64,000 bases of DNA from Euwallacea fornicatus (taxonomy: Eukaryota > Arthropoda > Insecta > Coleoptera > Curculionidae): positions 1,054,001-1,118,000 of the forward strand of contig NC_089568.1 of assembly GCF_040115645.1 (NCBI RefSeq), read 5' to 3'. Below the pieces are notes generated by a model. That model saw nothing but the letters and a program-made list of their open reading frames with translations. It made no database searches and was not told where the DNA came from. How positions within the stretch are numbered: the stretch's first letter is position 1; each line of letters starts with the position of its first letter. Shown one piece after another: positions 35,570 to 47,904 of this stretch. Made by a program: the position numbers and the translations under genes.

Positions 35570-36155
35570 TGAATTATCACCCCACCCTCCCCTGGTTAAC
35601 TTTTTACTTTTTTTTTTAATTGAAAATCAGCATTGAATGAACAAAATGGCCATTATTTTAAAATTCAAAAATGAGTTCAAGACTACATTCAATGGTGTAT
35701 TGCAATTCTAAATCAATCAATTAATTTTTGATAAAAATAGGTATACATTTGGTAAAAAATGCAATATAAACTCAAATAATAAATAGTACATAAACAATAA
35801 AAACATTTGTTTATCGATAGAACATTGGTTTGTTTTCAATTTTGTACCCACAAACAGTCTTTAGTTATTTTCATTAATATTTTTATATATTTTATTTAAA
35901 CCAAAGACTGGGCACAAAATTGAAAACAGAATAATTTGCTATCAAAAAGCACTGTTTACGAACTATTCAACAGAGTTCGTATTGCATTTTTTTGCCAAAT
36001 ATATAACTGTTTTTCTCAAAAACTAATGGAGAGATTTTGAATCTCAATCCGCCATTGAAAGTAGTTTTGAAAAATCTTCATTTCGAGGTGTCACTTGATC
36101 CATGTTTTGATTTTTTAAAATCACCCATTTTATGGTACCGGCGAGGTGACCAGCA
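35570..36155. mobile_element. palindromic element, family also present at 63640-64000
   Basis: GGTTTGTTTTCAATTTTGT near 35828 is mirrored by ACAAAATTGAAAACA near 35915, and TTTGGTAAAAAATGCAATAT near 35750 by the complement near 35980-36000. The same blocks recur near the right end of the window. Outer borders are approximate. Confidence 0.65.
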
Positions 36156-36582
36156 TTTAACAAATTAAACAGACATCAAAAAATAGTATTTTTATCCTAT
36201 TTAACGTTACTTTTGAATTAAAAAAATATATTTATTTATAGGCATACAGTTATACTATTATTGGACAAACTTTTATTCTGATTGTTTTCCCAAGTATGCT
36301 TACCATAACTAATAATAAATTGCGCGGCTTCACACTTTAGGTAAAAAACTTCATACTTGAAAAAGAATAATTAAATGAAATTGCCTGAGGGTCGATTGTT
36401 TAATAATCTGTTATACTGCATGTGAGGTACTTAACAGTCAAGAGTAGCTGTTCCTGCGCGTAACTGTTGGCTAAGCTTAGTTTAAAATGCACTTAAACAG
36501 CTAGTGAGTTATTAACTGTGAGCTATCGCTTGCCACCCCGATACTGAAGAACCGGCTCACATTCACATGTTCTCTCAATTAG

Positions 36583-37798
36583 GTTGTTTGGTGATTTTTT
36601 CGACGTAGATATCGACGCAATGTCTCCCACAGCCACACTCTTCAATCAACCCTCCCAACTCGGTTCCCCTTTCTCAAATCTCAACAGACACACAAGGCAC
36701 CAAGAATACGGCAGCTCCGGTTCAACAAACTCATTGTTTACTCCATCCTACCCCACGACCAACAGCAGCTGGTTCCAGTACACAAATGCTGAACCATATC
36801 AGGTGAGAGTACATATTAAGAGTATCTAAATAAAAATGAAACGTAGAAGTATATCCTCTAAAAATGTTTGATTTTCTTCCTTTCTGTAGCCAAAACTCCT
36901 GAGTCCTCCCTGGAGTTCCGCCTTCTCCCCGGGCCAGACACAATACTACAACTTGTATACTAATCTAGCTAGCCTCAGTACTTTGAATAATCTTAGCAAC
37001 CTAAGCAATCCATATTCGAACGACCCTTTAGGAGACATTACCGAGCAATTAGCTGACTTAGCTTTAGACCGAAGACCTTTGAAACGACCGCCTCCATCCT
37101 ATTTGTGCCACTTGTGCTTTCAGAAGGGGCACTACATAAAGGACTGTCCTCAGGTAAGCAAATACCCCCGTTTCAGACACAATGAGCATAAAATTAACAG
37201 TTTATTATTAATTTGTTTATCTTGCGCATAGAGCAAGTTCGAACTTGGGTACTTTCCATTGACATTTGTGTGATTATATATTATTTTAAGCCGGTCAAAA
37301 ATATGTTTGTATTATGGCTAAGCACTGGTTCTATCCTCTATAGTCATAAATTTCGAGTATAATACGCCCTAAACCACCAAATTAGGGTAATTTGATACTC
37401 TTGAAGAATTTTCCATACCTACTTCGACCTGTTGACGATTTAAGCCATATTTTAAGTCGTTTAAGCCCATCTAAATATTTCCAAACGATGACAGAAAGTT
37501 TATTATTTTTAAATAATTATGGTTGACTAAATAAGCAGTTCTAGATTTATTCTACACGTTACTAAAGACTGATCTAAGAATTGTAAATAACCCGTAAGAG
37601 GTTGCGATATAAATTAACTACAGTGGAAAGTTCCATAGATTTGTTAATTTAAGACTTTTAATTTAATTAAATTTCATCTTTAAATTAAATCTATCATGAG
37701 TGAGCAATCATTTATTTTAGGTCATTCTTTTTCCATAATCAAAAATTTTAAGAGTTTTTTTGAAACTACCTTTTAAAAATAAAGGCGGAATGATCCTA

Positions 37799-37843
<45 letters not shown>

Positions 37844-39958
37844 TTTAACAAGAAAACCTCGTTATAACAACTGTTAAAAGTGGGCGTCTCCAATCCTCAC
37901 GCATGCGTCCGCGCTTCTTCTCATTGGGGTCCCGTACTCTTTCGAGTGCCCCTGAAGTATTTCTGAAATCTTACGATTTCAAATGCATCTAATCGATTTC
38001 GTAACACAAGGGTATTAACAAGGTATTCACTTTTTTTTTATTTGAACACCCTATAGATTGGTATTAAAACGTTAGCGGAACTATGTTTATATGAACTTTT
38101 AGTCATGAAATAAGCTAAAGAGATAGCCCTTTCTGTGTGTACATGATGTCTAGGCACATCCTATATATATTTTTTAGTTATACAGGGTTTTCGGTTTTTA
38201 TAGCAATGTTTTAACCACGTATTCTACGCATAAAAATAATTTTAGTTGGATATATAACATACATTCGAGACGTGCTTTATTAAGGAACTACAGGGTCTTA
38301 AAGTTTAAATTATATATAATTCGAATATAATAAAAATATGAATATTATGACTATATTAAACCGAATATTAAAAGATATACATCATTTGAAAACAATAAAT
38401 TTTTAATTAAATTCTACTTAAAAGCTCAATAATCTAAAGGAACTGCAGCTTTTAATAGGGCCGAGTTTTTCTATTTTTATTATAACATCCGCTAATTCCC
38501 GTTTATTAAAACTTCAATGAGGAAGAATTGCAAGAACGAATCTATGGGAATTAAAAATTTCTATATTTTTAAAACTGCTAGAGCAGCAAAGCTAACCGAC
38601 CTAATTGCCGAATTGCAGATTTCATTTTCGTAGTTAAAATCTTTTATTGCCACGTCCAACGGCAATTTATAGAACCTCTACGTTCATCTCCTTGTGTTAT
38701 AAACATGTATTTTGCGTAGCACTGGCAAATTGATATTTGCTCCTCTGTTCACAGTTATAAAACCCATGAACATAATCAATACCTTAAGACTTGCACAATG
38801 GTTTCGCTCCTGCTGAAGATAAGCATTGAAATATGTGTGATGTTTTAATGTAAAAATCTCCTTATTGCTTTAGCATTGCACATTTGCTCATAAACAATAC
38901 ATATTTTATCATTGGGTACCAAACTTGATAACGACTATATCAGCTCGAGATAAAACTCCGATTACTTCAGCAAATTTTGAATTATTATTGCTTGCCTTAA
39001 TATCGTCTTTATATGTATGGGCCATTACTATGTACTAATGGCCGATAATGGGTTGTTATGGGACGATAAATATAAAAGAAGTATCACCATGGTTGAACAA
39101 AGATAGATTTATTAATAAAAAAAAACAGAACACATCAATTTAATGGAAACAAAGTTTTAAATATTTATTTTTATTTGAATAATTTATGTGTCTGATATCT
39201 ATTTTACTTTTTGGCTTTACATAGTTTCAGTTTTAGCATGTAAAAATGTGCCTCAAATTTTATTTTTATATTTTCGACACTTGAGAATTCGTTATCTTAC
39301 CGGTAGGTACCCCAGGGACTTAGCGACTTTTTGACGTGTATATGTTTTAATAGTTAAAAAAAAATTTATACACAGTAATTACTGTGTACAAATACTGTCG
39401 GGATTTCATTTTTCTACCTTTCTATGAGCTAAAACCTATACAGGGTGTACTTGTCACCGTAATATATGAAAAATATAAGTTATGAAACATTTTTTAGTGC
39501 TACCGTGTAAATAAATCGCACTGATATTTTTGTAGAAAGCGATTCATTCATTAATAGCCATTGCATATTTCCAAAACATATCCTTGACAATAATTAAAAA
39601 ATAAGTAATTTTTTTTTTAATTTAGGCTCGTCCTAAAGGCGAAGGGAAAACCCCCTACCAAGGCCGAAAACGATGCTTTGGTGAATACAAGTGTCCTAAA
39701 TGCAAACGAAAGTGGATGTCTGGAAACTCCTGGTCAAACATGGGCCAGGAATGCATCAAGTGCCATATCAACGTTTTTCCTCATAAGCAGGCATTTATTA
39801 ATCCCTGGAACTTGTGAGTGAAACTTTAAAGTACAAATTTGCAGAGACCGCTGGAAAAACCTGATGGCCTAGACGTTTCTGACCAGTCCAAGGTCCATCC
39901 TCAACATTTGTGCCAAAAATGCAAGGAACTTGGATATTACTGCAGAAGAGTACAATAG
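36583..39958 (+). CDS. Zcchc24: ZCCHC24-like zinc knuckle / 3CxxC zinc-binding protein
   Basis: Exons 36583-36802, 36890-37153, 39626-39790 and 39845-39958. Internal joins are phase 0 and TAG ends at 39958. Residues around 130-145 form a CCHC knuckle, CHLCFQKGHYIKDC. After the 2.5-kb intron come CFGEYKCPKCKRKWMSGNSW and MGQECIKCHINVFPHKQ, a multi-CxxC zinc-ribbon block. The last exon gives RPLEKPDGLDVSDQSK, CQKCKELGYYCRRVQ. This order and near-identity are diagnostic of ZCCHC24. The N-terminus is low-complexity Ser/Asn/Pro, and the ITEQLADLAL helix before the knuckle is also a family feature. ATG 36620 gives 241 aa, but the frame is open back to the acceptor at 36581-36582 (LFGDFFDVDIDA), so the true start may be in an unseen upstream exon. 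The last intron begins with GC (see findings). CCHC knuckles suggest nucleic-acid binding; the function of this family is poorly defined. Confidence 0.9.
37801..37842. repeat. (AAT)n microsatellite
   Basis: About 14 units in the long intron of the ZCCHC24-like gene. Confidence 0.95.
38181..38330. mobile_element. probable half copy of the compound palindromic family
   Basis: TACAGGGTTTTCGG at 38181 is followed 108 bp later by TACAGGGTCTTAAAGTTTAAA at 38289, matching the 110-bp spacing of paired motifs in the elements at 22895 and 30153. No mirrored right arm was found. It lies in the ZCCHC24-like intron. Confidence 0.4.
39791..39844 (+). other. Zcchc24: 54-nt intron with GC donor in the ZCCHC24-like gene
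   Basis: The exon ends ..CATAAGCAG and the next base pair is GC (GCATTT); the acceptor is AAATTTGCAG. Removing 54 nt joins HKQ to RPLEK in frame exactly as in the conserved family. The only nearby GT donor (GTGAGT at 39814) would leave a 31-nt intron and an early stop. Confidence 0.65.
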
Positions 39959-42467
39959 CGTCCCTTTCGACGTATTATTTACACAACCACGAATTTTCAT
40001 TTATTTTTTATTATTTTTATATTTTTTTAATATTTGCTATACTATGAATCAGTATTTTGTTTTTTTCGTATAGAGTCTATTGTTTTGCGATTTGTACTTA
40101 TACTTACGTATCTGTGCTCACTATCGTTTAACGATTTGTTAATGTTTCAAAATAATCTTGAATTATTTTCTCCAAATAATAATTACTAATATCCTTGAAG
40201 TACAAAAAGAAAGATGAACCTCCGTTTAGATAGGTCCCTATTTTTCCAAAGAATAGAATAAATTAAAAAGACCTAATTTTCTTCAGAGCAGCATTGGAGA
40301 ATACAATAAGTAAGAATACACCCCCGTACTGTTGATGGTAAATGCTCAATATTATTGGCCTTATGGGCGTTTTGAGGAGTTTATTCTCTATTGAGTGAAA
40401 CTAATGAGAGAAATAAAAATTGGCACAGTTTGATTCCATTGGGTTAATACAACTGCAGTATCTATAGTTATAATGGTATTTTATCTACTTATTTGTCCGA
40501 CGGGATAGAAATGTGCCTCTGGAATAGTATTTTTTTTTTATTGGTTGTGATATGTGATGATCATTAATATTCGCTGCAGATTAAATATATCTAATTTGAT
40601 ATCTGATATCCACATGCTGCATACTTTAATCTCTCTGTATATACATTTTTGATGTTAAACAAGTATGTAATTGAAAGAATATAAGTTATATGTTTAAACT
40701 GTTATGTGCAAGTATAGTAAACGTTTTCTTTATTTTATCTACGTTTTTATGTTCATTGTTCTTTTGTAGTTATTATTACCTGTTGCTTTATTCAATGTTG
40801 AATTTCCTACATTACGAGTTGAGCCATATTTTCGAAATTTTGTATTTGTGCTTCATTGACAGGTTTAATTTTTTTCCCTTTGTACCTTCGATATTCTTAG
40901 GTATGTTGGCCATTTGGAAATTAAATACATTTTATTATACATTGGCCAATTTCCTTTGTAGCTGGCTCTTTTCAGATCCCGCCTGCTCTGCTAAGCGCAC
41001 TTACATGTATTATCCGGCCTAGGTAAATCTATTTTTAAGAAAGCTGATTTATATGTAATTCAAATTCATCCAATACTATCGATCATCAAGTTTTTCGACC
41101 AATTATGCGAATTAGTGAAGATCAATAAAATAGGAATATCTGATCCACTAAATAACGCACGCAACGTTAAAACGAGCAAACACTAAAACGTTGGAGTACT
41201 GACGCGCTATACATTCATATAATTACAGATTCGACTGCCATCTGGTGCTTAACGGTGAGTACTTCGCAGTATCACGCGTGGGATACCCCACAGTTTGGGA
41301 AACCAACCGCTATTGTGTGGATCCTTTAGTCGCATTTTTCTCGTGTAATTTTATTTCTATCTTTAAATATGTATTCTTATTATTGATGTTAAAAATCCTG
41401 TATTATTTGAATGTTCAAATATTCATTTAACCCTTGAGGTAAAGGAATTTTGAGACGAGTTCTCCTACAAAGTAATTGACGCTCCACGTGAGATTTAAAG
41501 AAGAAATTCCCATATAAAATTTATAAAATTCAATTACAAACTAGGATAGTTAGTTTTTACAAAAACCGAATTGGAATGTCTCCCTTGGGTGCTGAGATAC
41601 CAAGTCACCATTAATTAAAACTGTTTTATAGTTATCATTTTGCAACTTAGAGGAATTGCGAAGATCCAATGGGAATCCAACATTATTTAAGCAGTTATTA
41701 GATGCTTTACTTCGATTTCTGGTTTACTGCTAACTGAGAAAGAATTTTAAGTTGGGTAAAATATAGTAAATGTTTAAATATCCGAGATATTTTGGGAAAT
41801 GTTGAGCAAAATTGCTTGTTTACTTTTGCCTATGACTAAACATGCACACTATTACATCGTTAAATAGTTCTGGCTAATGTTTTTTTTTAACTATAATTTA
41901 AATATTGTAAATGTTATTTTTTATTCGGTAAATAGGCATGAATTTTAAGAAGAGAAATGATTATGTTTCCCAACTTAATATTTGTTCGTTTTATAATTTT
42001 TAGCTTCGTGCAATAAATATGGGAAATAAAATGATAAAAATAGCAATATGAATACATACGCATAATTTAAAATTCATTTATTTTTCGTCACAAGTTCGCA
42101 TACTCACAAATTAATTAAAGGAATTGCAAAGGTGATCGAGTGCCTTACACTTTTCACGCAAATTGCTTACATGAGGTTTGCTTGGGTTTGAATAGTCCAG
42201 TTCGTTACGTTTCTCTAAGGGTCTCTATAAAAATTATGGATTTGTGCAATATTAATGCCTGAAGCTTCTGTAATTTACCTATGTATGGGGACATACATTA
42301 AATTCGCAAGTTTGGCATTTTTGTCCCATATCGGCTCAGGATTTACCAGACTTCCAGGATCTATTGCATTATGGAACATGTATATTCGCCGAAGTAGGGG
42401 TCCTTGGTAAGGAGTTTTTCCTTTCCCTTTCTTATCATAAAGGCAAAAAATTTAATGAAAACAAAAA
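39959..42467. other. 3' UTR and intergenic region after the ZCCHC24-like gene
   Basis: Candidate polyadenylation signals AATAAA at 40257-40262 and 40412-40417, 299 and 454 nt after the stop. A hydrophobic open frame at 40690-41022 is judged spurious. Nothing else recognised. Confidence 0.4.
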
Positions 42468-43240
42468 TACAGTGTCCTAAGAAAGCGCGAAAAATATTTA
42501 AAAAGGCAAGACTGGACCAAAATAAACAAAAAAGGTTTAGTAAACATGGATTCGCAAAGCAAAGGTATCAGAGATAAAAGGTTATTCTTTTTTGAAACTT
42601 TTATTTGCAATTATGTATTATTATGTACAAACAAGTAAAAAATGTATTCTAAAATTCCCTATTGACGCGGATTTGTTGGCATTTTCGATTAATTCGTAGC
42701 TGCCACTCCTTGTGGCTATTTATAGGAGTATCATACACTAATACTTTAAAATATCCAAGAAACAACAAATTTAGAGGATTTAAATCGGGCGATTTTGCAG
42801 GCCATAAACAGGTACGCCCTTTCCTACTCATCTACGTGGAAAAGTTTGGTATAAACGCTTTCTAAAGGCAATCGAAAAATGAACTGGAGCACCATCACGT
42901 TGGCACAACATTTGTTGTCTTTGACTTAAAGACAAAAATGCATGTTGGTTAGTTAGTTAGCAAACGAAAACTTATGCACTGACACCAGTCAAGTACTTAA
43001 TGTTTACATTATGATAAGAAAATGCAAATTTTAGAAAAATCAAAAAGGAGGTCAACGAAAAAATAACTTTTATTTATTTGTACATAATAAATAAATAATA
43101 AATAGTTTCCAACAAATGTCACAAACAATTTTTCCATGCATTTGAAGCCATTAAGTTATGGACTTTGTTTACTAAGGCTTTTTGTTTATTTTGGTCTATA
43201 CTACAAAATACTTTACACTCTCTTTCAAACACCCTGTTTA
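42468..43240 (-). mobile_element. mariner-superfamily deletion derivative
   Basis: The left arm, with GGACCAAAATAAACAAAAAA and GTTTAGTAAAC (about 42513-42547), is mirrored on the right (about 43165-43200). The outer ends TACAGTGTCCTAAGAAAG and the complement of AAACAGGGTGTTTGAAAG are diverged. A transposase fragment is inside. Confidence 0.7.
42649..42831 (-). pseudogene. mariner-like transposase C-terminal fragment
   Basis: The minus strand reads CLWPAKSPDLNPLNLLFLGY, then FKVLVYDTPINSHKEWQLRI and a stop after about 12 more residues. WPxxSPDLNPLxxxLxGxxKxLVYxTP is the block around the last catalytic acidic residue in mariner-like transposases (here the acidic position reads Asn). N-terminal parts are absent. 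Confidence 0.8.
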
Positions 43241-45345
43241 CTTTTGTAATCAGATATGTATATGCACGTAACTAGCTTAGAAATGCCACGTATCTGTAGA
43301 AGTACTGTAAGCAATCACTGTTAATAATCCGATTTGTTAACTGAGCTAATAAATTAATTCATTTAATTTTATAACAAGTTAGGAAGTAAAGTTCGTTAGA
43401 TCACCGGGGTGGATAAAAAAAATTGTCATTTTGTCAAAATTTCAAAGACATATTCTTCAGGGTTTAGAATGGAAATTAACGATTGACGACTTGGTTTAAA
43501 GACCTGATCGCATGTTGCGAGTATTGAAACACAAAGGAATATAATATACTCGATATTTAAATGAAAATTAGAAGTCTTCCTTCATTTCTTGGCATTCAAT
43601 TTATATCGGAAGTGGTCTAATGATACTTTAAAAATTACTATAAAACTGAAAAAGTACGAAAACTGGTTTCTTAAATTATTGGCGCTAATTTGTGACTATA
43701 AAGAATATCACCGAGTTTCATTAATTAACTGAGCTAATAAACGATGCATTTCGTTTTATAAATAGTTACGAAATGAAACCGTTGTAGTCGCCCGTTTCAA
43801 TAAAAAAAACTATTAGTTTTTTTTATTTGATTAGAAAATCAGATAGAATAATCGTTTTAATCAGTTTGTACTTACTTTAAGCATATTAAAATAATCAATT
43901 TCTCGAAATCTCTTTAACCCGTTGTAAAAATCACACCCGAAAAATTAGGAATTTGACCACCTTACTCTCTGAAAAACAATGAACATCTGAACCTGAAATT
44001 CTCAGTAATAAATATTGATATTATCATGTACATAGTTATATCTTTTAACTAATCCAGTAGATAGGCAAAAATGATAAAGGGAGCCTTAAAAAGGTAGAAT
44101 CTTTACATATGGAGCCCGAAAACCTCGTGTTGAGAGTGACTAATTTATAAGGAGATAATATAATTTAATAACTCAAATTTGAAATAAATTATAAAAGAGC
44201 CATGTTGCAAAAATCAAGAAATTTTCCAACATAACTCAGACTTTTCAGAAAAATAATGTATTAATCTACTATATTTAATAATAACGTCTTACATCATTTA
44301 TAAAATAATATTCTCTTCATATTTTACATTACTTTTTTAATTTCGATATGTATTTACTCATACATAGTAGATACAATGAAAATGATCGATAAATTATAAG
44401 GTAGTGCATGCATACAGTTTTGGACGAAGAATTCTTATCCAGATTGCATGATGCAAGATAATTAATGGCGTTAATGCATGTTGGACTAAAATTATCTAGA
44501 ATTTATCACAAATTTCAATCTCTTCTGGAATCAAAAGTAAATTCCAAAACTTATACTCTCTTTATTTAAATCTACTGTCCATGATTCACCTACTGTTTTA
44601 AAACTCCCTTTATTCCTTTGTTATTAATATGCTCGTCTAGCTAAAATAAATCGCTACGTTTGTATGATATCAATAAGCCTTATGTCGACACTTTGCAACG
44701 AAAGGGTTTTATTACTGAACACCAGTATCAACGCGACTACGGACTTTTCGAACTATTCAATGCTTAGAGGACCTGTAGTAAAAGCGCATTAAATCTTATA
44801 GTTACCAATTTGTGTCAAGAATTTGAGAATTCATTTAAATTTTTTTATAATTTTTCCCGCTCCGACTTTTAAACTTTGAAAATGTTATTTGATTACTCCT
44901 AGTAGCAATTGAATACCAAGAAATAACGTCTCAAATTTTCACTTTAATTCTCAGTAGGTGTACCTCCTATCCCCCGTCTTAGTATGAGGCATTTGAACCT
45001 TATCGTATCAATTACTATGTGAAGATAATCAATGTCGCGCACACATATAAACTTTCTTCGGTCAAAAATAAACTAAGGAACTGTTCAAACCTTGCTCACG
45101 AAGCTTAAATTCAGATTTAAAACTCAATTTTGCTCTAAAACGGCTCAACTGATTTTGAAACCGAATCATTAAGATTTTCCATCTTTGAACTATCATATAA
45201 GATGCTCGAATTTTCTAGCGTACCACAAAAAAACTATTACAGCATAGACTGTAAGAAAATGTGTAAATAAAACAACATAACCAGTTTAAACTTGATATTA
45301 TATTAATCTTGTAAGATTAAGGTCCTATTAGAAACTATTTATGTA
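43241..45345. other. intergenic region downstream of RpS3
   Basis: Contains two direct copies of a 60-bp sequence (TTAACTGAGCTAATAAA...TTTATAA) at about 43336-43395 and 43722-43785. No gene recognised. Confidence 0.45.
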
Positions 45346-47284
45346 TTAAATAGTTCCTGATAGGACGTCAGCTTTGATTTCCGAACTTGGAATAGTCGGA
45401 ATAACTTCCTCCTTAGGCTCCACAACAGACACATTATCAGGTAACGGTCTCTTGGGACCCATTTTGCCAGTTGGATCGTAAGGCAACATGATTTTCACCT
45501 GCAGCAAAAATTAAGTATTACAAAAAATAATTTTACATTATTAAACTTACATTGCTAGAGGCAATTTTATGAATTATTAACAAAGTCTCATTAATTATCT
45601 CTAATTGATAATGAACAAACCTTAATTCCCAAGACACCCTGTCTAAGCAATACATGTCTAGTGGCGGTGTCGACATACTCATTACAAGGATCACCAGAGT
45701 GGATCATAAGCCCATCCACGAATTTCATGGATTTTGCCCTCTGTCCTCTCAATTTGCCTGACACAACAACTTCGCAACCTTTTAATAAGATATAAATCTA
45801 ATCAAAATCAATGATTAAAGGATTTTTTTAGTTATAATAAAAAGTTATTACAAAAAAATCATATCAAAGGCAACAATAAATGTGCTTAACAAAGTCAAAT
45901 TTTCCTTACCTTTTGCACCACACTCCATAATGTACCTCAAAACACCATAGCACGCTCTTCGAACTGCCAAACCTCCAATTAATTTGAACCTCAGAGATTC
46001 GGCCTGGGCAATAGCGCACAATCCCCTATTGGCTACTTTTTCTCCATACAGTACGACGGAATTTTCTGGGAAGTTGAATCTCTTTTGGACCACAGAAGTT
46101 AATTCCCTGATCCTCCTGTTCTTCTCGCCCAATACACGATCAGTTCTGGTGGCCATAATGATGATTTCTGTACGTGTTGGAGTGACACGCACTTCGACTC
46201 CAGAATAACCATCTTCAGATAGTTCTCTGTAAGGATGATAAAAAATTTTAAAATAAGACAGTTAACCAAAAAGCTTAAAAAAATGAGCAAATTTAAAATA
46301 TCTAACAAAAGAGTGGATAAAATGGTAAATAAAACCTTAGGAAAAAGTTACATTTCCTAAGGGTTTTAGTTACCATAATCCATGAATGTAACAAAATATT
46401 TATTAATAATTCATATTGGGTATTATAAAATTATTATTATAAAAATCTTATTAAGATATAGATAGGTAGGTATAGTATGATAAAAAAATATACAGAACTG
46501 AATCAATACATATAAAGGGTGTTTTTTTTGAATTAGTATGATTTCTCCAAAATAGCTGTAGTAACAAGGTCAATTAAATTAAGAAAATTTCTTTCAGAGC
46601 TTATTTTGAAAACTGCTATAGTGTTGCTAAAATTTGTTTGCAATGTTCTTTAGAAAAAAACTTTTAAAAAATAAATCATGTGGTACAGCATTGTATCAGA
46701 AATGGAAAAATCTTGGTCAATAACATTGTAAAGTTGCGTGCAGCTAAGCCACATGTGATTCCTTGGGATAAAATTGTTTTTTGATTACAAATGAAGGGCA
46801 ACAACCTAATTTACAGAGCCGAAGTCCTTGTGTGTAGATTGATCTGATGTTTGTTTACATTTTATATTCCAACTACTAACTGTCTAGCAAATAAACATAA
46901 ATTAAAGAATTAATAAACACCTAGCTCTAGCGGCGAAACATAACCTTAATTGCAAATAATTTGAAAATTCTAACTGGCCTATTTGGTATATCTAATATGT
47001 CGTAATTTTAATATTATATGATTTCAAGTTTAGTTACACCAGATACCCTGCGTTCTGGTAACTTAAATAATAGACTTAAGACAAATATTCCTTAATACGC
47101 CACATGGGATTTGGCCACAACAGATCATCGAGTATAGTTGAATACAACCGAAATTCCTCGATGCACTATCGTTTTTTGTTTTCTTACAAAACTGAGAAAA
47201 TTACCTGGTCAAAAATTCATTGAGTTCAGCTTTGAAGACTCCGTCTCCGACAAATTTTCGCTTCTTTGAGATTGTGGTGGCCAT
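45346..47284 (-). CDS. RpS3: 40S ribosomal protein S3 (uS3)
   Basis: Exons 47205-47284, 45910-46226, 45621-45778 and 45346-45498; GT-AG, phases 2, 1 and 0; TAA at 45346-45348; 235 aa. ATG 47284 gives MATTISKKRKFVGDGVFKAE, the conserved start of insect S3. Then come LNEFLTRELSEDGYSGVEVR, the KH type-2 RNA-binding region (VLGEKNRRIRELTSVVQKRF), GLCAIAQAESLRFKLIGGLA, CEVVVSGKLRGQRAKSMKF, GDPCNEYVDTATRHVLLRQ and KIMLPYDPTGKMGPKRPLP. The C-terminal tail is slightly shorter than the usual 243-246 aa. S3 sits at the mRNA entry tunnel of the 40S subunit and has reported DNA-repair activity. An acceptor 4 nt before ATG (CTCACATTTACAG, AG at 47289-47290) suggests a 5' UTR intron. It is divergently arranged with papi. 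Confidence 0.97.
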
Positions 47285-47904
47285 TTCACTGTAAATGTGA
47301 GAACAAAAAGAAATGTGGGAGAGAAGCAAACGCCAACGTCAACCTACAATGAAAAACGTGAGATTTAAATGACCCATCAATTCTTGACGTTGACATTGAC
47401 AATTCATAATGATTTGCTCCGTAGAGCAACAACTCGTTCAACGTTACCTTGGGTACACAATCGGAAATAGAAAAAAATATTTATTTTAGAAGAGGAAAAA
47501 AGGAAAATCTTTTGATCACACACATCTCGCTTTTGACCTAGTAAAGAAATCAAGAATGTAATGCTTTTTATGCGGCAACTCGAAATTTCAATCTCTTTAT
47601 CAGGATTTCACAAGTATCAAAAGGAAACAAGTCCGAATCTGGAATTTCGATTCGTTTATGAGCAATGGGAACACTGCAAGTATGTCGGAGGAACGAGTCT
47701 CATGTCATGTTATTGACAGTGTCAACCTATTGAATTTTGCATCTGCAACCTTGACATTTCGTTTTGTAACCGTCTATTAGATCCATTTCAATTTTAGATC
47801 ATTTTTCTTGTTTTAATTCTATTTTCAATCGGATTGTGGACATTTTATTCTATCTAGAGTATTCCATTAATGCTGCGATTTTTTTCCAGCCAAAATAGTA
47901 TTAC
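47285..47904. promoter_or_regulatory. shared divergent promoter region of RpS3 and papi
   Basis: 620 bp separate the RpS3 and papi start codons, which face away from each other. On the RpS3 side there are pyrimidine-rich tracts (about 47290-47330 on the minus strand) that could serve as a 5' TOP or as the polypyrimidine tract of a UTR intron. No TATA box is evident. That one region drives both genes is inferred from position. Confidence 0.55.

Noticed and set aside
36583..37153. Nanos-type zinc finger (CHLC...HYIKDC)
   Set aside because: Nanos has a CCHC pair with different spacing; the following RPKGEGxTPYQGRKRCFGEY block and the QKCKELGYYCRRVQ end identify ZCCHC24 instead.
40690..41022. 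110-codon hydrophobic open frame with possible membrane segments
   Set aside because: AT-rich T-biased sequence easily gives Phe/Leu/Tyr runs; no splice or start context and no family match.
46516..47060. possible MITE ends (AAAGGGTGTTT and ACCCTGCG)
   Set aside because: No mirrored continuation beyond the short motif, and the interval is an RpS3 intron with no other sign of insertion.
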